Positions 24,219-32,042 of a DNA stretch of 64,000 nucleotides are shown here, piece after piece. This DNA comes from Agromyces lapidis. GTDB taxonomy: Bacteria > Actinomycetota > Actinomycetes > Actinomycetales > Microbacteriaceae. A program made the position numbers and the translations under genes. The stretch's first letter is position 1. Each line of letters begins with the position of its first letter. The notes beneath the pieces are model-generated. The model was not told the origin of the DNA, made no database searches, and was given only the letters and a program-made list of their open reading frames with translations. The stretch is taken from NCBI RefSeq assembly GCF_009749405.1, contig NZ_WBIQ01000010.1, positions 248,001 through 312,000 of the forward strand, given 5' to 3'.

Positions 24219-24812
24219 TCAGCCGAACAGTTCGCCGAGCACCGTGACGGCGAGCGCGACGAGCCCGACGACGCTGAGGAGGCACGCCCCCGCGAACACG
24301 CCGATCGAGGCGACCGCCGTGCGCCGCGAACGACGCGCGACCGACGGCAGCACCGCCGTCGCGTCCCGGCTCGGCGGCGGCCCGTCCGCGACGCGCGGGG
24401 GGCGCTGCAGCGGGGATGCCTCGGGCGCCCGCGCCTCGTAGCGGTCGAGCACTCCGGGGCCGGCACCGGGTTCGGCGGTGCGCAGCACCTCGTCCGAGAC
24501 GGGTGCGGGCGACGGCCGGCGACGATCGCGACGTGTCGGCGAGTGCATGACGGGCGCGCCCTGATGGGTGAGCCGCGACTTCGACGAGTCGCCCCGGTCG
24601 ACGACGACGGTGGCCTCGTCGGGTGCGGACGTCCGCGGGACGACCACGGTCGCGTCGGCGGCGGCGGCTTCGGCGTCGGCGTCGGAGCGCGCGACCGTGC
24701 GGTCGACGACCACCGTCTGCTCGTCGAGCCGGGAGACGACCACGGTCGCCTCGTCGTGAAGGTCGGCCTCGTCGAGATCGTCGAGCATCGAACCGGACCG
24801 GTCGTCGCTCAT
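24219..24812 (-). CDS. Thr-x-x-Val repeat protein with C-terminal TM helix
   Basis: A 197-residue protein of unrecognised family at the end of the kinase/phosphatase operon. The acidic N-terminal third has four near-identical motifs, DEATVVVSR, DEQTVVVDR, DATVVVPR and DEATVVVDR, with threonines at 23, 33, 55 and 68. Each has Thr followed by Val at +3, the spacing FHA domains favour after phosphorylation. A basic Pro-rich middle is followed by one TM helix near residues 165-192 (TAVASIGVFAGACLLSVVGL). I infer a kinase substrate and FHA docking platform. It overlaps the PP2C gene by ATGA. Confidence 0.7.
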   Translation of the reverse strand: MSDDRSGSMLDDLDEADLHDEATVVVSRLDEQTVVVDRTVARSDADAEAAAADATVVVPRTSAPDEATVVVDRGDSSKSRLTHQGAPVMHSPTRRDRRRPSPAPVSDEVLRTAEPGAGPGVLDRYEARAPEASPLQRPPRVADGPPPSRDATAVLPSVARRSRRTAVASIGVFAGACLLSVVGLVALAVTVLGELFG

Positions 24813-25651
24813 GAACGCCTCCGCACGGGGATCGTCGTCTCGTCGTCGACCTCGGGCGCACCGGCCGGGTCGGGCGTCCTGCGGGGAACGCCGGTCGTGG
24901 CATCCGCGTACTCGTCGAGACCGCCCGAGAGGACGTCGACGACCACGACCGTGATGTTGTCGCGTCCGCCCGCCTGGCGGGCACGCTGCACGAGGGCCGC
25001 CGCGGCCGACTCGGGGCGGCCGCTCATCGTGAGGGTCGCCCGGATGCCCTCGTCGCTCACCTCGGAGGTGAGGCCGTCGCTGCAGATCAGCAGCCGCTCG
25101 CCGTTCACGACGGGCAGCAGCCAGCTGTCGGCGGTGCTGTCGGGCGCGCCGATCGCCCGCGTGATGACGTTGCGGCGCTCGAAGGTCGCGAGATCCTCGG
25201 CGCGCATCGCCCCGCCGTCGACGAGCTCCTGACCGAGCGAGTGGTCGACCGTCAGCTGCTCGAGCTCGGTGCCGTGGTGCCGGTAGACGCGTGAGTCGCC
25301 CACGTTGAAGACGAGCCAGGCCGGCTCGCCCTCGTCGTCGACCAGCGCGACCCCGGCCACCGTGCTGCCCGCTCCCCGATCGGTCTCGGCGGCCACCGCG
25401 GCGACCCGTGCACTCGCCCCGGCCAGGGACTCGCGCACGCCGACGACCGTCGCGACGGGCCGGCCGACGACGTGCTCGCGGAATGCGTCGACGACCGCCG
25501 CGCTGGCGCGGTCGCCCGCCTCGTACCCGCCCATGCCGTCGGCGACGAGGTAGACCGGCCACTCGGCGAGGGCTGAGTCCTCGTTGGTACGGCGGACGAG
25601 GCCGACGTCGCTTGCGGCGGCCGCGGCGAGCTTCACGCGGTGTTCCGGCAT
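24809..25651 (-). CDS. PP2C-family Ser/Thr protein phosphatase
   Basis: A 280-residue metal-dependent phosphatase. All family motifs are present: DVGLVRRTNEDS, YLVADGMGGYEAGDRAS, FNVGDSRVYRHHG, LTVDHSLGQELVDGG, RRNVITRAIGA, LLICSDGLT and GGRDNITVVVV. The tail DDETTIPVRRRS carries its own Thr-rich, FHA-type motif. It is cytosolic (no TM, unlike mycobacterial PstP). It should reverse phosphorylation by the kinase at 38024-39163. The ATG overlaps the FHA-gene stop (TGATG). Confidence 0.94.
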   Translation of the reverse strand: MPEHRVKLAAAAASDVGLVRRTNEDSALAEWPVYLVADGMGGYEAGDRASAAVVDAFREHVVGRPVATVVGVRESLAGASARVAAVAAETDRGAGSTVAGVALVDDEGEPAWLVFNVGDSRVYRHHGTELEQLTVDHSLGQELVDGGAMRAEDLATFERRNVITRAIGAPDSTADSWLLPVVNGERLLICSDGLTSEVSDEGIRATLTMSGRPESAAAALVQRARQAGGRDNITVVVVDVLSGGLDEYADATTGVPRRTPDPAGAPEVDDETTIPVRRRS

Positions 25652-27117
25652 CAGCGCGGGGCCTCCTGCTGCCCGTCGCGCTCGAGGGCGACGGGGAGGG
25701 TTCCGAGCACCAGCCGCCCCGCGACGGGCGTTGGCACGCCGGGATCGATCAGTCGGTCGACGCCGGCGGCGTCGGGAACCATGACGCCGTTCGTCGAGTC
25801 GAGGTCGGTGACGCTCCACTCGTCGCCGTCGAGGCGCAGGACCGCGTGCGTCTTCGAGAGCGTGCGGCTGACGTCGGGGACGACGAGGCGCTGCTCGCCC
25901 GTGAGGGCGGCACGCGGGTTGCGACCGAGCACGACGACGGGAGCGTCGAGCTCGAGCACGCTGCCGTCCTCGAGCACGAGCCGCCAGCGCACGAGCGGAC
26001 GGCGCGCGACGACGATGGTGCGATCGAACGGGTCGTCGTCGCCCTCGCCGGTGACGATCGTCGGGGCATCGGCCGGCTCGAACCCGTCGAACGCGGCGGC
26101 GCGCGGCGCTGCCGCCTGCTCAGCGGCTGGGATCGACGGGGCGGGAGGGGCCGGCGCCGCGAGCGGGGCGGCGAGTGCGGCGTAGGCGGCGGCCGCGCCG
26201 CCGGGCTGCGGCGGGGCGGCGTCGGCGGGAGGCGCGGGAGGCGCGGAAGGCGCAGCCGGAGCCGCGACCGGCGCCTGCGGGATCGGCGGGAGCGGTTCGA
26301 TGCGCCCGGGGATCCGCGGTGCCACGGCACCGTGGTCGACGGCGGGGGCCACCGGAGGCTGGGAGCTCGGCGGGGCGAAGAGGGACGAGATGGCGTCGGC
26401 GGATGCCGCAGGAGTCGCAGCGGGCGCTGCGACGGCCGCCGCGGTGGGCGTCGGCGCGCCGGTCGCGGGCGCGTCGTTCAGCGGAGACGCCCACGCCTGC
26501 GCGGCAGCCGACATGTGCGCGGGCGGGGCCGGCGCCGCGGGCTGGGTCGCGACCGGAGGCGCGGACTGCGGCGCGACCGGTGCGGCGACCGGTGCCGCGG
26601 GAACGAAGGGCGCGATGAGCGGCGCGGGCTGCGGCGCGACGGCCGCGGGGGCCGCAGCGAGCGGCCCTCCGGGAACCCCGGGAGCCACGGGCGGGATCTC
26701 GCCCGTGCCCGGCGCCCGCATCGGCATGCGGCCGAGCTCGGGATCGGGCGAGGGACCGGTCGCGAGCACGGTCGCCCAGACCGGCGGGAGCAGCACCCCG
26801 AGCACCGTGGTGCCGACGCCCCGCCAGCTCTGGGTGCTGATGCGGTGCAGTGCGAACACCTTGAACACGAGGCCCACGATCTGCACGAGCGGCACGTACA
26901 TCAGGAGGGCGAGCCACGGCTGCTGGCGGCCGATCCTGAAGAGCTGCATCTCGTTGTACACGGGCACCCACGCCGACCACGCCGGCTGGCCGAAGCGCAC
27001 GAACACCTTCGCGAGCATCGCCGCGTACCAGACGTACAGCCCGATGCCGATGAGCAACGAGAATCCGACCGTCATGAACGTGGCGGCGACGAGCTGCTGG
27101 GAGTCGACTGGGGTCAT
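25651..27117 (-). CDS. DUF5684-like membrane protein with C-terminal FHA domain
   Basis: A 488-residue protein. Residues ~1-120 form a membrane domain (VDSQQLVAATFMTVGFSLLI, YNEMQLFRIGRQQPWLALL, GLVFKVFALHRI) resembling DUF5684. A ~230-residue Pro/Ala-rich linker follows. Residues ~370-475 form an FHA domain with LGRNP, SRTLSKTHAVLRLDG and LDSTNGVMV, the phosphothreonine-binding core. Just before it, FDRTIVVARR is a likely kinase target. The start is the ATG at 27117, after GAGGAG at nine bases. The domain arrangement suggests a membrane-tethered phosphothreonine reader. Confidence 0.88.
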   Translation of the reverse strand: MTPVDSQQLVAATFMTVGFSLLIGIGLYVWYAAMLAKVFVRFGQPAWSAWVPVYNEMQLFRIGRQQPWLALLMYVPLVQIVGLVFKVFALHRISTQSWRGVGTTVLGVLLPPVWATVLATGPSPDPELGRMPMRAPGTGEIPPVAPGVPGGPLAAAPAAVAPQPAPLIAPFVPAAPVAAPVAPQSAPPVATQPAAPAPPAHMSAAAQAWASPLNDAPATGAPTPTAAAVAAPAATPAASADAISSLFAPPSSQPPVAPAVDHGAVAPRIPGRIEPLPPIPQAPVAAPAAPSAPPAPPADAAPPQPGGAAAAYAALAAPLAAPAPPAPSIPAAEQAAAPRAAAFDGFEPADAPTIVTGEGDDDPFDRTIVVARRPLVRWRLVLEDGSVLELDAPVVVLGRNPRAALTGEQRLVVPDVSRTLSKTHAVLRLDGDEWSVTDLDSTNGVMVPDAAGVDRLIDPGVPTPVAGRLVLGTLPVALERDGQQEAPR

Positions 27118-29639
27118 CGTGCGGGCTCCTCGAGTGATGCGCGAGCTGGGCGGAGGGGGCGGGTCAGGGAAGCGAATGAGAGCGTCGCCGCGAGCCGGCG
27201 ACGGGCGCGGGCACCTGCCCGCAGCTCGGTGCGTTCGGCGTCGACGATCGCCCACGCCGCCTCGGCGTCGGCCTCGCTCGGCGGGTCACCTGCGAACACC
27301 GCACGATCGACCCTCGTCGCGAGCTCGACGGCGGCACGACGACCGGAGGCCCGCGCGGCGGCCGCGCGATCCGCGCCCGCAGCCGGCACACCGTGGTCGG
27401 CGTACAGGTCGACGAGTTCGTCCCATGCTCCGACGATACGCACTTCGGGCACCGGATCGTGCCGGCGGCGGCGCGAACGCGCGCCCTTCGCCACGACCAG
27501 CACGAGGAACGGCAGCAGCAGCAGCAGGAGCGCCACGGCACCGAGGCCGGCCCACTTGAGGATCGCGAACAGCGAGGCGAGGCCGAGATCGACCTCCTCG
27601 GGCGAGGTCGCGGCCGTCTCGCTCGACTCGCTCCGCGCCGCGGGCGGGTCGACGGTCGCCGTGTCGGTGCGGTCGGGCGTCGTCGGATGCTCGGGGAGCT
27701 GCTCGCCCTCCTTGATCAGGCTCGGGGCGACCTCGTGCTGGGGCGTCGCGTCGATCGGCGTCCAGGCACCGCGCTCGCCCGACACCTCGGCCCACACGGC
27801 CAGCGCGCCGCCGGTGCAGACCTCCGTGCAGGCGGGGGCGCCCGGCACCTCCTCGGTGCCGGCGAGCCGGAACCCGAGCACCACGCGCGACTCGTAGCCG
27901 AGCGCACGGGCGAGCAGTGCGACGGCGGTCGCGAACTGCTCGTCGTCGCCGACGGCCGCGACGAGGGCCGCATCGGATGCCTCGGGCCCCGCAAGTCGCT
28001 GCTGGTCGACGAGCTGGGTGAAGAGGGACTCGATGCGGGCCGCGGAGTGGCCCGAGTAGCTCGGCAGGAAGGTGTAACCGGCGTCGAGGCGGCCGATCCA
28101 CTCCGCGGCGTCGGGCCCGTCGACGGAGGAGTGGCTGAGGTAGCCGCGGCCGCGCAGGCGCTCGACGAGTTCGGTGAAGCCGGCGGCGGTGCCCGGCTGC
28201 TCCTGCATCTCGATCCACTCGGCGAGCGCGGGGTACTCCTCGAGGTCGAGGCGCGGGGTCGAGTCGGGCTCGCCGAGCGGCGCCGGCGCGTCGGGCGCCG
28301 AGACGAGCGAGTAGGCGTCGCCCGGCAGCAGGCCGCGTTCGACCCCTGAGGTCGACGCCGAGGCATCCGGCACCGAGGCGATGTTGATGGAGGTCGCCCC
28401 GTCGTCGGCTCGGTGGAAGCCGTCGGCGAGCGCAGCCCGACGCGGCCCGTCGAAGTCGGGGGCGGCTCGGAGCCCGAGCGGGGCGGGCACCCAGATGCCG
28501 GAGTAGCCGTCGTCGACGGTGAGACCGAAGGCGACGTCGCCGGGCATCCGCGCGGCCGCGCGCGGAAGTCGGCTGAATCGGCCCGTCGCCGCGTCGTCGC
28601 GGGAGGCCGCGACGTGGAAGGTCTCGCCGTCGTAGGTGTCGAGGGTCGCGAGCCGGAGGCGATCGACGCCGCCGGTGTCGCCCTCGATCGCCAGCCAGGG
28701 CTCGTCGATCCGGTCGGCACCGAAGGCCGCGCGGTAGCTCGCGAGCGGCGTTGCCGTCTGGCGGAGCACGACGGCGGGTTCGATCCGATCGCGCAGCGCC
28801 GAGCGATCGGCGAGCTGGGCGGCGGCCGGAGTGACGACCGCGCCGACGACGAGCGCGACCGCGATGAGCACCGCGGCGAGCCCGCGGCGACGCACGGCCG
28901 GCCAGCCCGACAGCCCGGCGCGCTGCACGGTGCCCGCGGTCGCCCGCCGCAGCGCGACCGCACGGATGGAGCGCGAGCGCAGCAGCAGCCAGAGGAGCGC
29001 GGCCGCGAGCCCGCCGATCCCGACCGCGAGCTCGCGCGGAGCGGGCACGACGAGCGGACCGACGACGAGCGGCTCGCTCAGCGAGCTCGACCCGAACGCG
29101 AGGCCGAAGCCCGACATCGCGAAGCCGACGACGACCGCGAACGGGGAGCGGCGCCGGTCGGGCATCACGAGCAGCCCGGCGACGAGCGTTCCGACGAGCA
29201 TCACGAGGAAGAACGGCACGAGGACCGCCTGATACTCGCCCAACGGGAGCGAGAGGGTCAGCAACTGCTTCCAGCCGACGATCACGCCGACGAAGCCGTC
29301 GCGGATTCCGCGCAACCAGGTCGGAACGTCGCCGACCGCGCTCGGCACGGCCACGGGCACCACGAGCAGTGCGTAGACGACGGCGGTCGCCCCGATGGCG
29401 AACAGCGCCGCGAGCGCCCCCCGCAGGCGCAGCAGCCGGGTGACGATCGCGAGCCCGAGGCCGGCGACGATGCCGATCACGGCGACCACGATCATGCGCG
29501 GGGCGGCGTACACGGGCCAGGCGGCGACGGTCGCGAGCGCCGCGGCGACGACGACGTACCCGATGCCGAGCGCCGTGCGCCGCGGATCGAACTCGGGGGC
29601 CGGCGCATCGGCGCGGCCGCGAACGGCGGGCGCGCTCAT
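27114..29639 (-). CDS. Transglutaminase-like membrane protein (TgpA type), catalytic residues replaced
   Basis: An 841-residue protein. The N-terminal ~270 residues hold about seven TM helices. An extracytoplasmic region follows, with a transglutaminase-fold segment at ~520-640, a TM helix near 690-725 and a cytosolic DUF4129-like tail. The fold is clear from DDEQFATAVALLARALGYESRVV, but the position of the usual catalytic Cys (G-x-C-E) is D566, and the usual His of the H-A-W motif is A614 (in LAVWAEV). The Asp (D630, in WTPIDATP) is kept. It is therefore probably a non-catalytic, structural or binding member. Overlaps both neighbours by ATGA. Confidence 0.87.
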   Translation of the reverse strand: MSAPAVRGRADAPAPEFDPRRTALGIGYVVVAAALATVAAWPVYAAPRMIVVAVIGIVAGLGLAIVTRLLRLRGALAALFAIGATAVVYALLVVPVAVPSAVGDVPTWLRGIRDGFVGVIVGWKQLLTLSLPLGEYQAVLVPFFLVMLVGTLVAGLLVMPDRRRSPFAVVVGFAMSGFGLAFGSSSLSEPLVVGPLVVPAPRELAVGIGGLAAALLWLLLRSRSIRAVALRRATAGTVQRAGLSGWPAVRRRGLAAVLIAVALVVGAVVTPAAAQLADRSALRDRIEPAVVLRQTATPLASYRAAFGADRIDEPWLAIEGDTGGVDRLRLATLDTYDGETFHVAASRDDAATGRFSRLPRAAARMPGDVAFGLTVDDGYSGIWVPAPLGLRAAPDFDGPRRAALADGFHRADDGATSINIASVPDASASTSGVERGLLPGDAYSLVSAPDAPAPLGEPDSTPRLDLEEYPALAEWIEMQEQPGTAAGFTELVERLRGRGYLSHSSVDGPDAAEWIGRLDAGYTFLPSYSGHSAARIESLFTQLVDQQRLAGPEASDAALVAAVGDDEQFATAVALLARALGYESRVVLGFRLAGTEEVPGAPACTEVCTGGALAVWAEVSGERGAWTPIDATPQHEVAPSLIKEGEQLPEHPTTPDRTDTATVDPPAARSESSETAATSPEEVDLGLASLFAILKWAGLGAVALLLLLLPFLVLVVAKGARSRRRRHDPVPEVRIVGAWDELVDLYADHGVPAAGADRAAAARASGRRAAVELATRVDRAVFAGDPPSEADAEAAWAIVDAERTELRAGARARRRLAATLSFASLTRPLRPARASLEEPAR

Positions 29640-31024
29640 CGCAGGGCTCCTCTCGCGAGCAGCTGGCCGAGGTCGCCGAGCTCGCCGAGCGTGAGCACGG
29701 TGAGCTCCTTCGAGCGACGGGCGGTGGGCTCGGCGCCCGGCTCGCACCGCACCGCGACGACCGCGATGCCGGGAGGGAGCGTGACGGCCGCACGGCGGAG
29801 GCGCTGCAGCGGCACGAGCGACCCGGTGACGAGATAGGCGATCGAGAGGTCGCCGAACGACTGGGCGACGAGCGCGGCGACCGACTCGAGCCGGATCACC
29901 CCGGCGCCCGCGCCGGCGGCGGAGGACCCTTCGAGTCCCGACATCCCGTCGAGGAGGACCCGGGGCGTCACGGTCGGCAGTGCCCGCATCGACTGCACCG
30001 CGCCACGATCGGCGGCGTCGAGCTCGGCGCTCACGCCGACGAGCACGTCTCGCCCCTCGCGCACGCCCTGCACGCCGAGCGAGGCGGCGGCGCTCACCGC
30101 CTGCTCGAACTCGTCGTCGTTCGAGTAACCGTCGAGGTCGAGGTCGAGCAGCACGGCGATGCGCGCATGGCGCGACTCCTCGTACTGGCGCACCATGAGG
30201 CGTCCGGTGCGGGCGGTCGACTTCCAGTGCACGTGCCGCTGCGAGTCGCCCACGACGTACTCGCGCACCGCGTGGAACGAGAGGTCGGCGTCGACGAGCT
30301 GGTTCGACGGCGCACCCTCGAGGTCGCGGATGAGCCCGGCACTCGACGGCGGCAGCGTCACGGTGACGGGATGCACGTGCACCCGCTGCACCTCGGGCCA
30401 GCTCATCTCGCGACGAAGGATCCGCAGGGGGTCGCCGCGCGAGATCGTCATGGGCCCGACGTCGATGATGCCGCGACGCTGCGCGGCGATGAGCAGCTCC
30501 TCGCGGTGGTGGGCCCCGCCGCGGAGCAGCGGGACGTGGGCCTCGACGAGCCCCCGTCCCACGGGGATGTCGACGACACCGGGCAGCGCCGGCCGGGCGC
30601 CGCCGTTCACCAGGTCGAGCGTGCCGCGGATCTCGGACCCGGCGACCACCCGGTCGCGATCGAGTTCGAGTCGCACGCGGTAGTCGTGCGCCCCGAGGAG
30701 GAACGGCACGCACACGAGGAGGAGCGCACCCGCCGTCGCGGCGACCACCCAACCCTCGAACCAGCCGAACGCCGCACCGGCGGCGACGCCCACGCCCACG
30801 AGGCCGACGAGGAGCATCCCCGCCGGCGAGACCGTCTCCAGCACCCACGCGACCGCGCGCGCGAATCCGCCGCCCACCGACCGCGCACGACGGCGCAGCC
30901 GCGCCGCGCCCTCGGCCAACGGGCCGCGGCGCGTGCGAGCCAGCCGCGTGACCGTAGCGCCACGGGTCGAGGTGACCGTGTCGGTGGTCGCGGGCTTGCG
31001 GAGGAGCTCGGTCGGTCCGGTCAC
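29636..31024 (-). CDS. DUF58 domain protein (MoxR partner)
   Basis: A 462-residue membrane-associated protein. Two TM helices lie near residues 55-105. The DUF58 core, a vWA-like fold, has the signature VREYVVGDSQRHVHWKSTARTG around residue 255, followed by LMVRQYEESRHARIAVLLDLD. DUF58 proteins are regularly encoded beside MoxR ATPases and transglutaminase-like proteins, as here, and are thought to act as adaptor or chaperone clients. The GTG start overlaps the MoxR stop (GTGA). Confidence 0.92.
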   Translation of the reverse strand: MTGPTELLRKPATTDTVTSTRGATVTRLARTRRGPLAEGAARLRRRARSVGGGFARAVAWVLETVSPAGMLLVGLVGVGVAAGAAFGWFEGWVVAATAGALLLVCVPFLLGAHDYRVRLELDRDRVVAGSEIRGTLDLVNGGARPALPGVVDIPVGRGLVEAHVPLLRGGAHHREELLIAAQRRGIIDVGPMTISRGDPLRILRREMSWPEVQRVHVHPVTVTLPPSSAGLIRDLEGAPSNQLVDADLSFHAVREYVVGDSQRHVHWKSTARTGRLMVRQYEESRHARIAVLLDLDLDGYSNDDEFEQAVSAAASLGVQGVREGRDVLVGVSAELDAADRGAVQSMRALPTVTPRVLLDGMSGLEGSSAAGAGAGVIRLESVAALVAQSFGDLSIAYLVTGSLVPLQRLRRAAVTLPPGIAVVAVRCEPGAEPTARRSKELTVLTLGELGDLGQLLARGALR

Positions 31025-31986
31025 GCCACCCCGTTCTCCCGGGGAGCGGGCACGTCGAGCAGGATCTGGTTGACGATCGCGACCGCCGTGACCCCATCGA
31101 ACTCGGCCTCCGGCTCGAGCACGAGCCGGTGCGCGAGCGCCGCGACGGCCAGCTCGCGGACGTCGTCGGGCGTCGCGTACGTGCGCCCCGCGGCCGCGGC
31201 CCAGGTCATCGCGAGACGCGAGAGCGCGATGGCCCCGCGGACGCTCACGCCGAGGCGCACCTCGGTCGCGCGGCGGGTCGCGTCGACGAGGCGCATGACG
31301 TAGTCGGAGACGAGCGGGTTCACGTACACGCTGCGCGACAGCTCGGTCATCGCGACGATGGTGTCGGTGCCGACGATGCCCTCGAGCTTCGGCTTGGGCG
31401 CGCCGACCGCCTGCAGGATCCGCATGGTCGAGGCCTCGTCGGGGTAGCCGATCGAGGTCTTCACGGTGAAGCGGTCGAGCTGCGCCTCGGGCAGGCGGTA
31501 CGTGCCGCCCTGCTCGATGGGGTTCTGCGTCGCGATCACGAGGAAGGGGTTGCCGACCGGGCGGGTGACGCCGTCGGTCGTGACGTTGCCCTCCTCCATG
31601 ACCTCGAGCAGCGCCGACTGCGTCTTCGGGCTGGCGCGGTTGATCTCGTCGGCGAGCACGATGTTCGCGAAGACGGGCCCGGCGTGGAACTCGAACCGTC
31701 CGGCCTTCTGGTCGAACACCGTGATGCCGGTGACGTCGCCGGGCAGCAGGTCGGGGGTGAACTGGATGCGCGAGCTCGTGCCGTGGATCGTCTGGGCGAT
31801 GGCCCGCGCGAGCGCGGTCTTGCCCGTGCCGGGGGCGTCCTCGAGCAGCACGTGGCCGCCCGAGATCGCGGTCGCGAGCACGAGCTCGACGACGTGCCGC
31901 TTGCCGAGCACGGCCTGCTCGACGTTGTCGGCGATGAGCGAGAACGTCTCGGCGAACCAGGCGGATTGCTCCGGTGCGATCGTCAC
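31021..31986 (-). CDS. MoxR family AAA+ ATPase
   Basis: A 321-residue AAA+ protein with Walker A EDAPGTGKTALARA, Walker B IVLADEINRASPKTQSALLE, the sensor-1 region LVIATQNPIEQGGTYRLPEAQ and arginine-finger LDRF. MoxR proteins act as chaperones that insert cofactors or remodel vWA-type partners, here presumably DUF58. The GTG at 31986 has GAGAGGA about nine bases upstream. It follows the giant Ig-like gene after 56 bp. Confidence 0.93.
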   Translation of the reverse strand: MTIAPEQSAWFAETFSLIADNVEQAVLGKRHVVELVLATAISGGHVLLEDAPGTGKTALARAIAQTIHGTSSRIQFTPDLLPGDVTGITVFDQKAGRFEFHAGPVFANIVLADEINRASPKTQSALLEVMEEGNVTTDGVTRPVGNPFLVIATQNPIEQGGTYRLPEAQLDRFTVKTSIGYPDEASTMRILQAVGAPKPKLEGIVGTDTIVAMTELSRSVYVNPLVSDYVMRLVDATRRATEVRLGVSVRGAIALSRLAMTWAAAAGRTYATPDDVRELAVAALAHRLVLEPEAEFDGVTAVAIVNQILLDVPAPRENGVA

Positions 31987-32042
31987 GTGGGGTGGTCCTC
32001 TCGAAGGGGGCTGGATGTCTCGGGCAGGAGGTCGGGCCGAGG

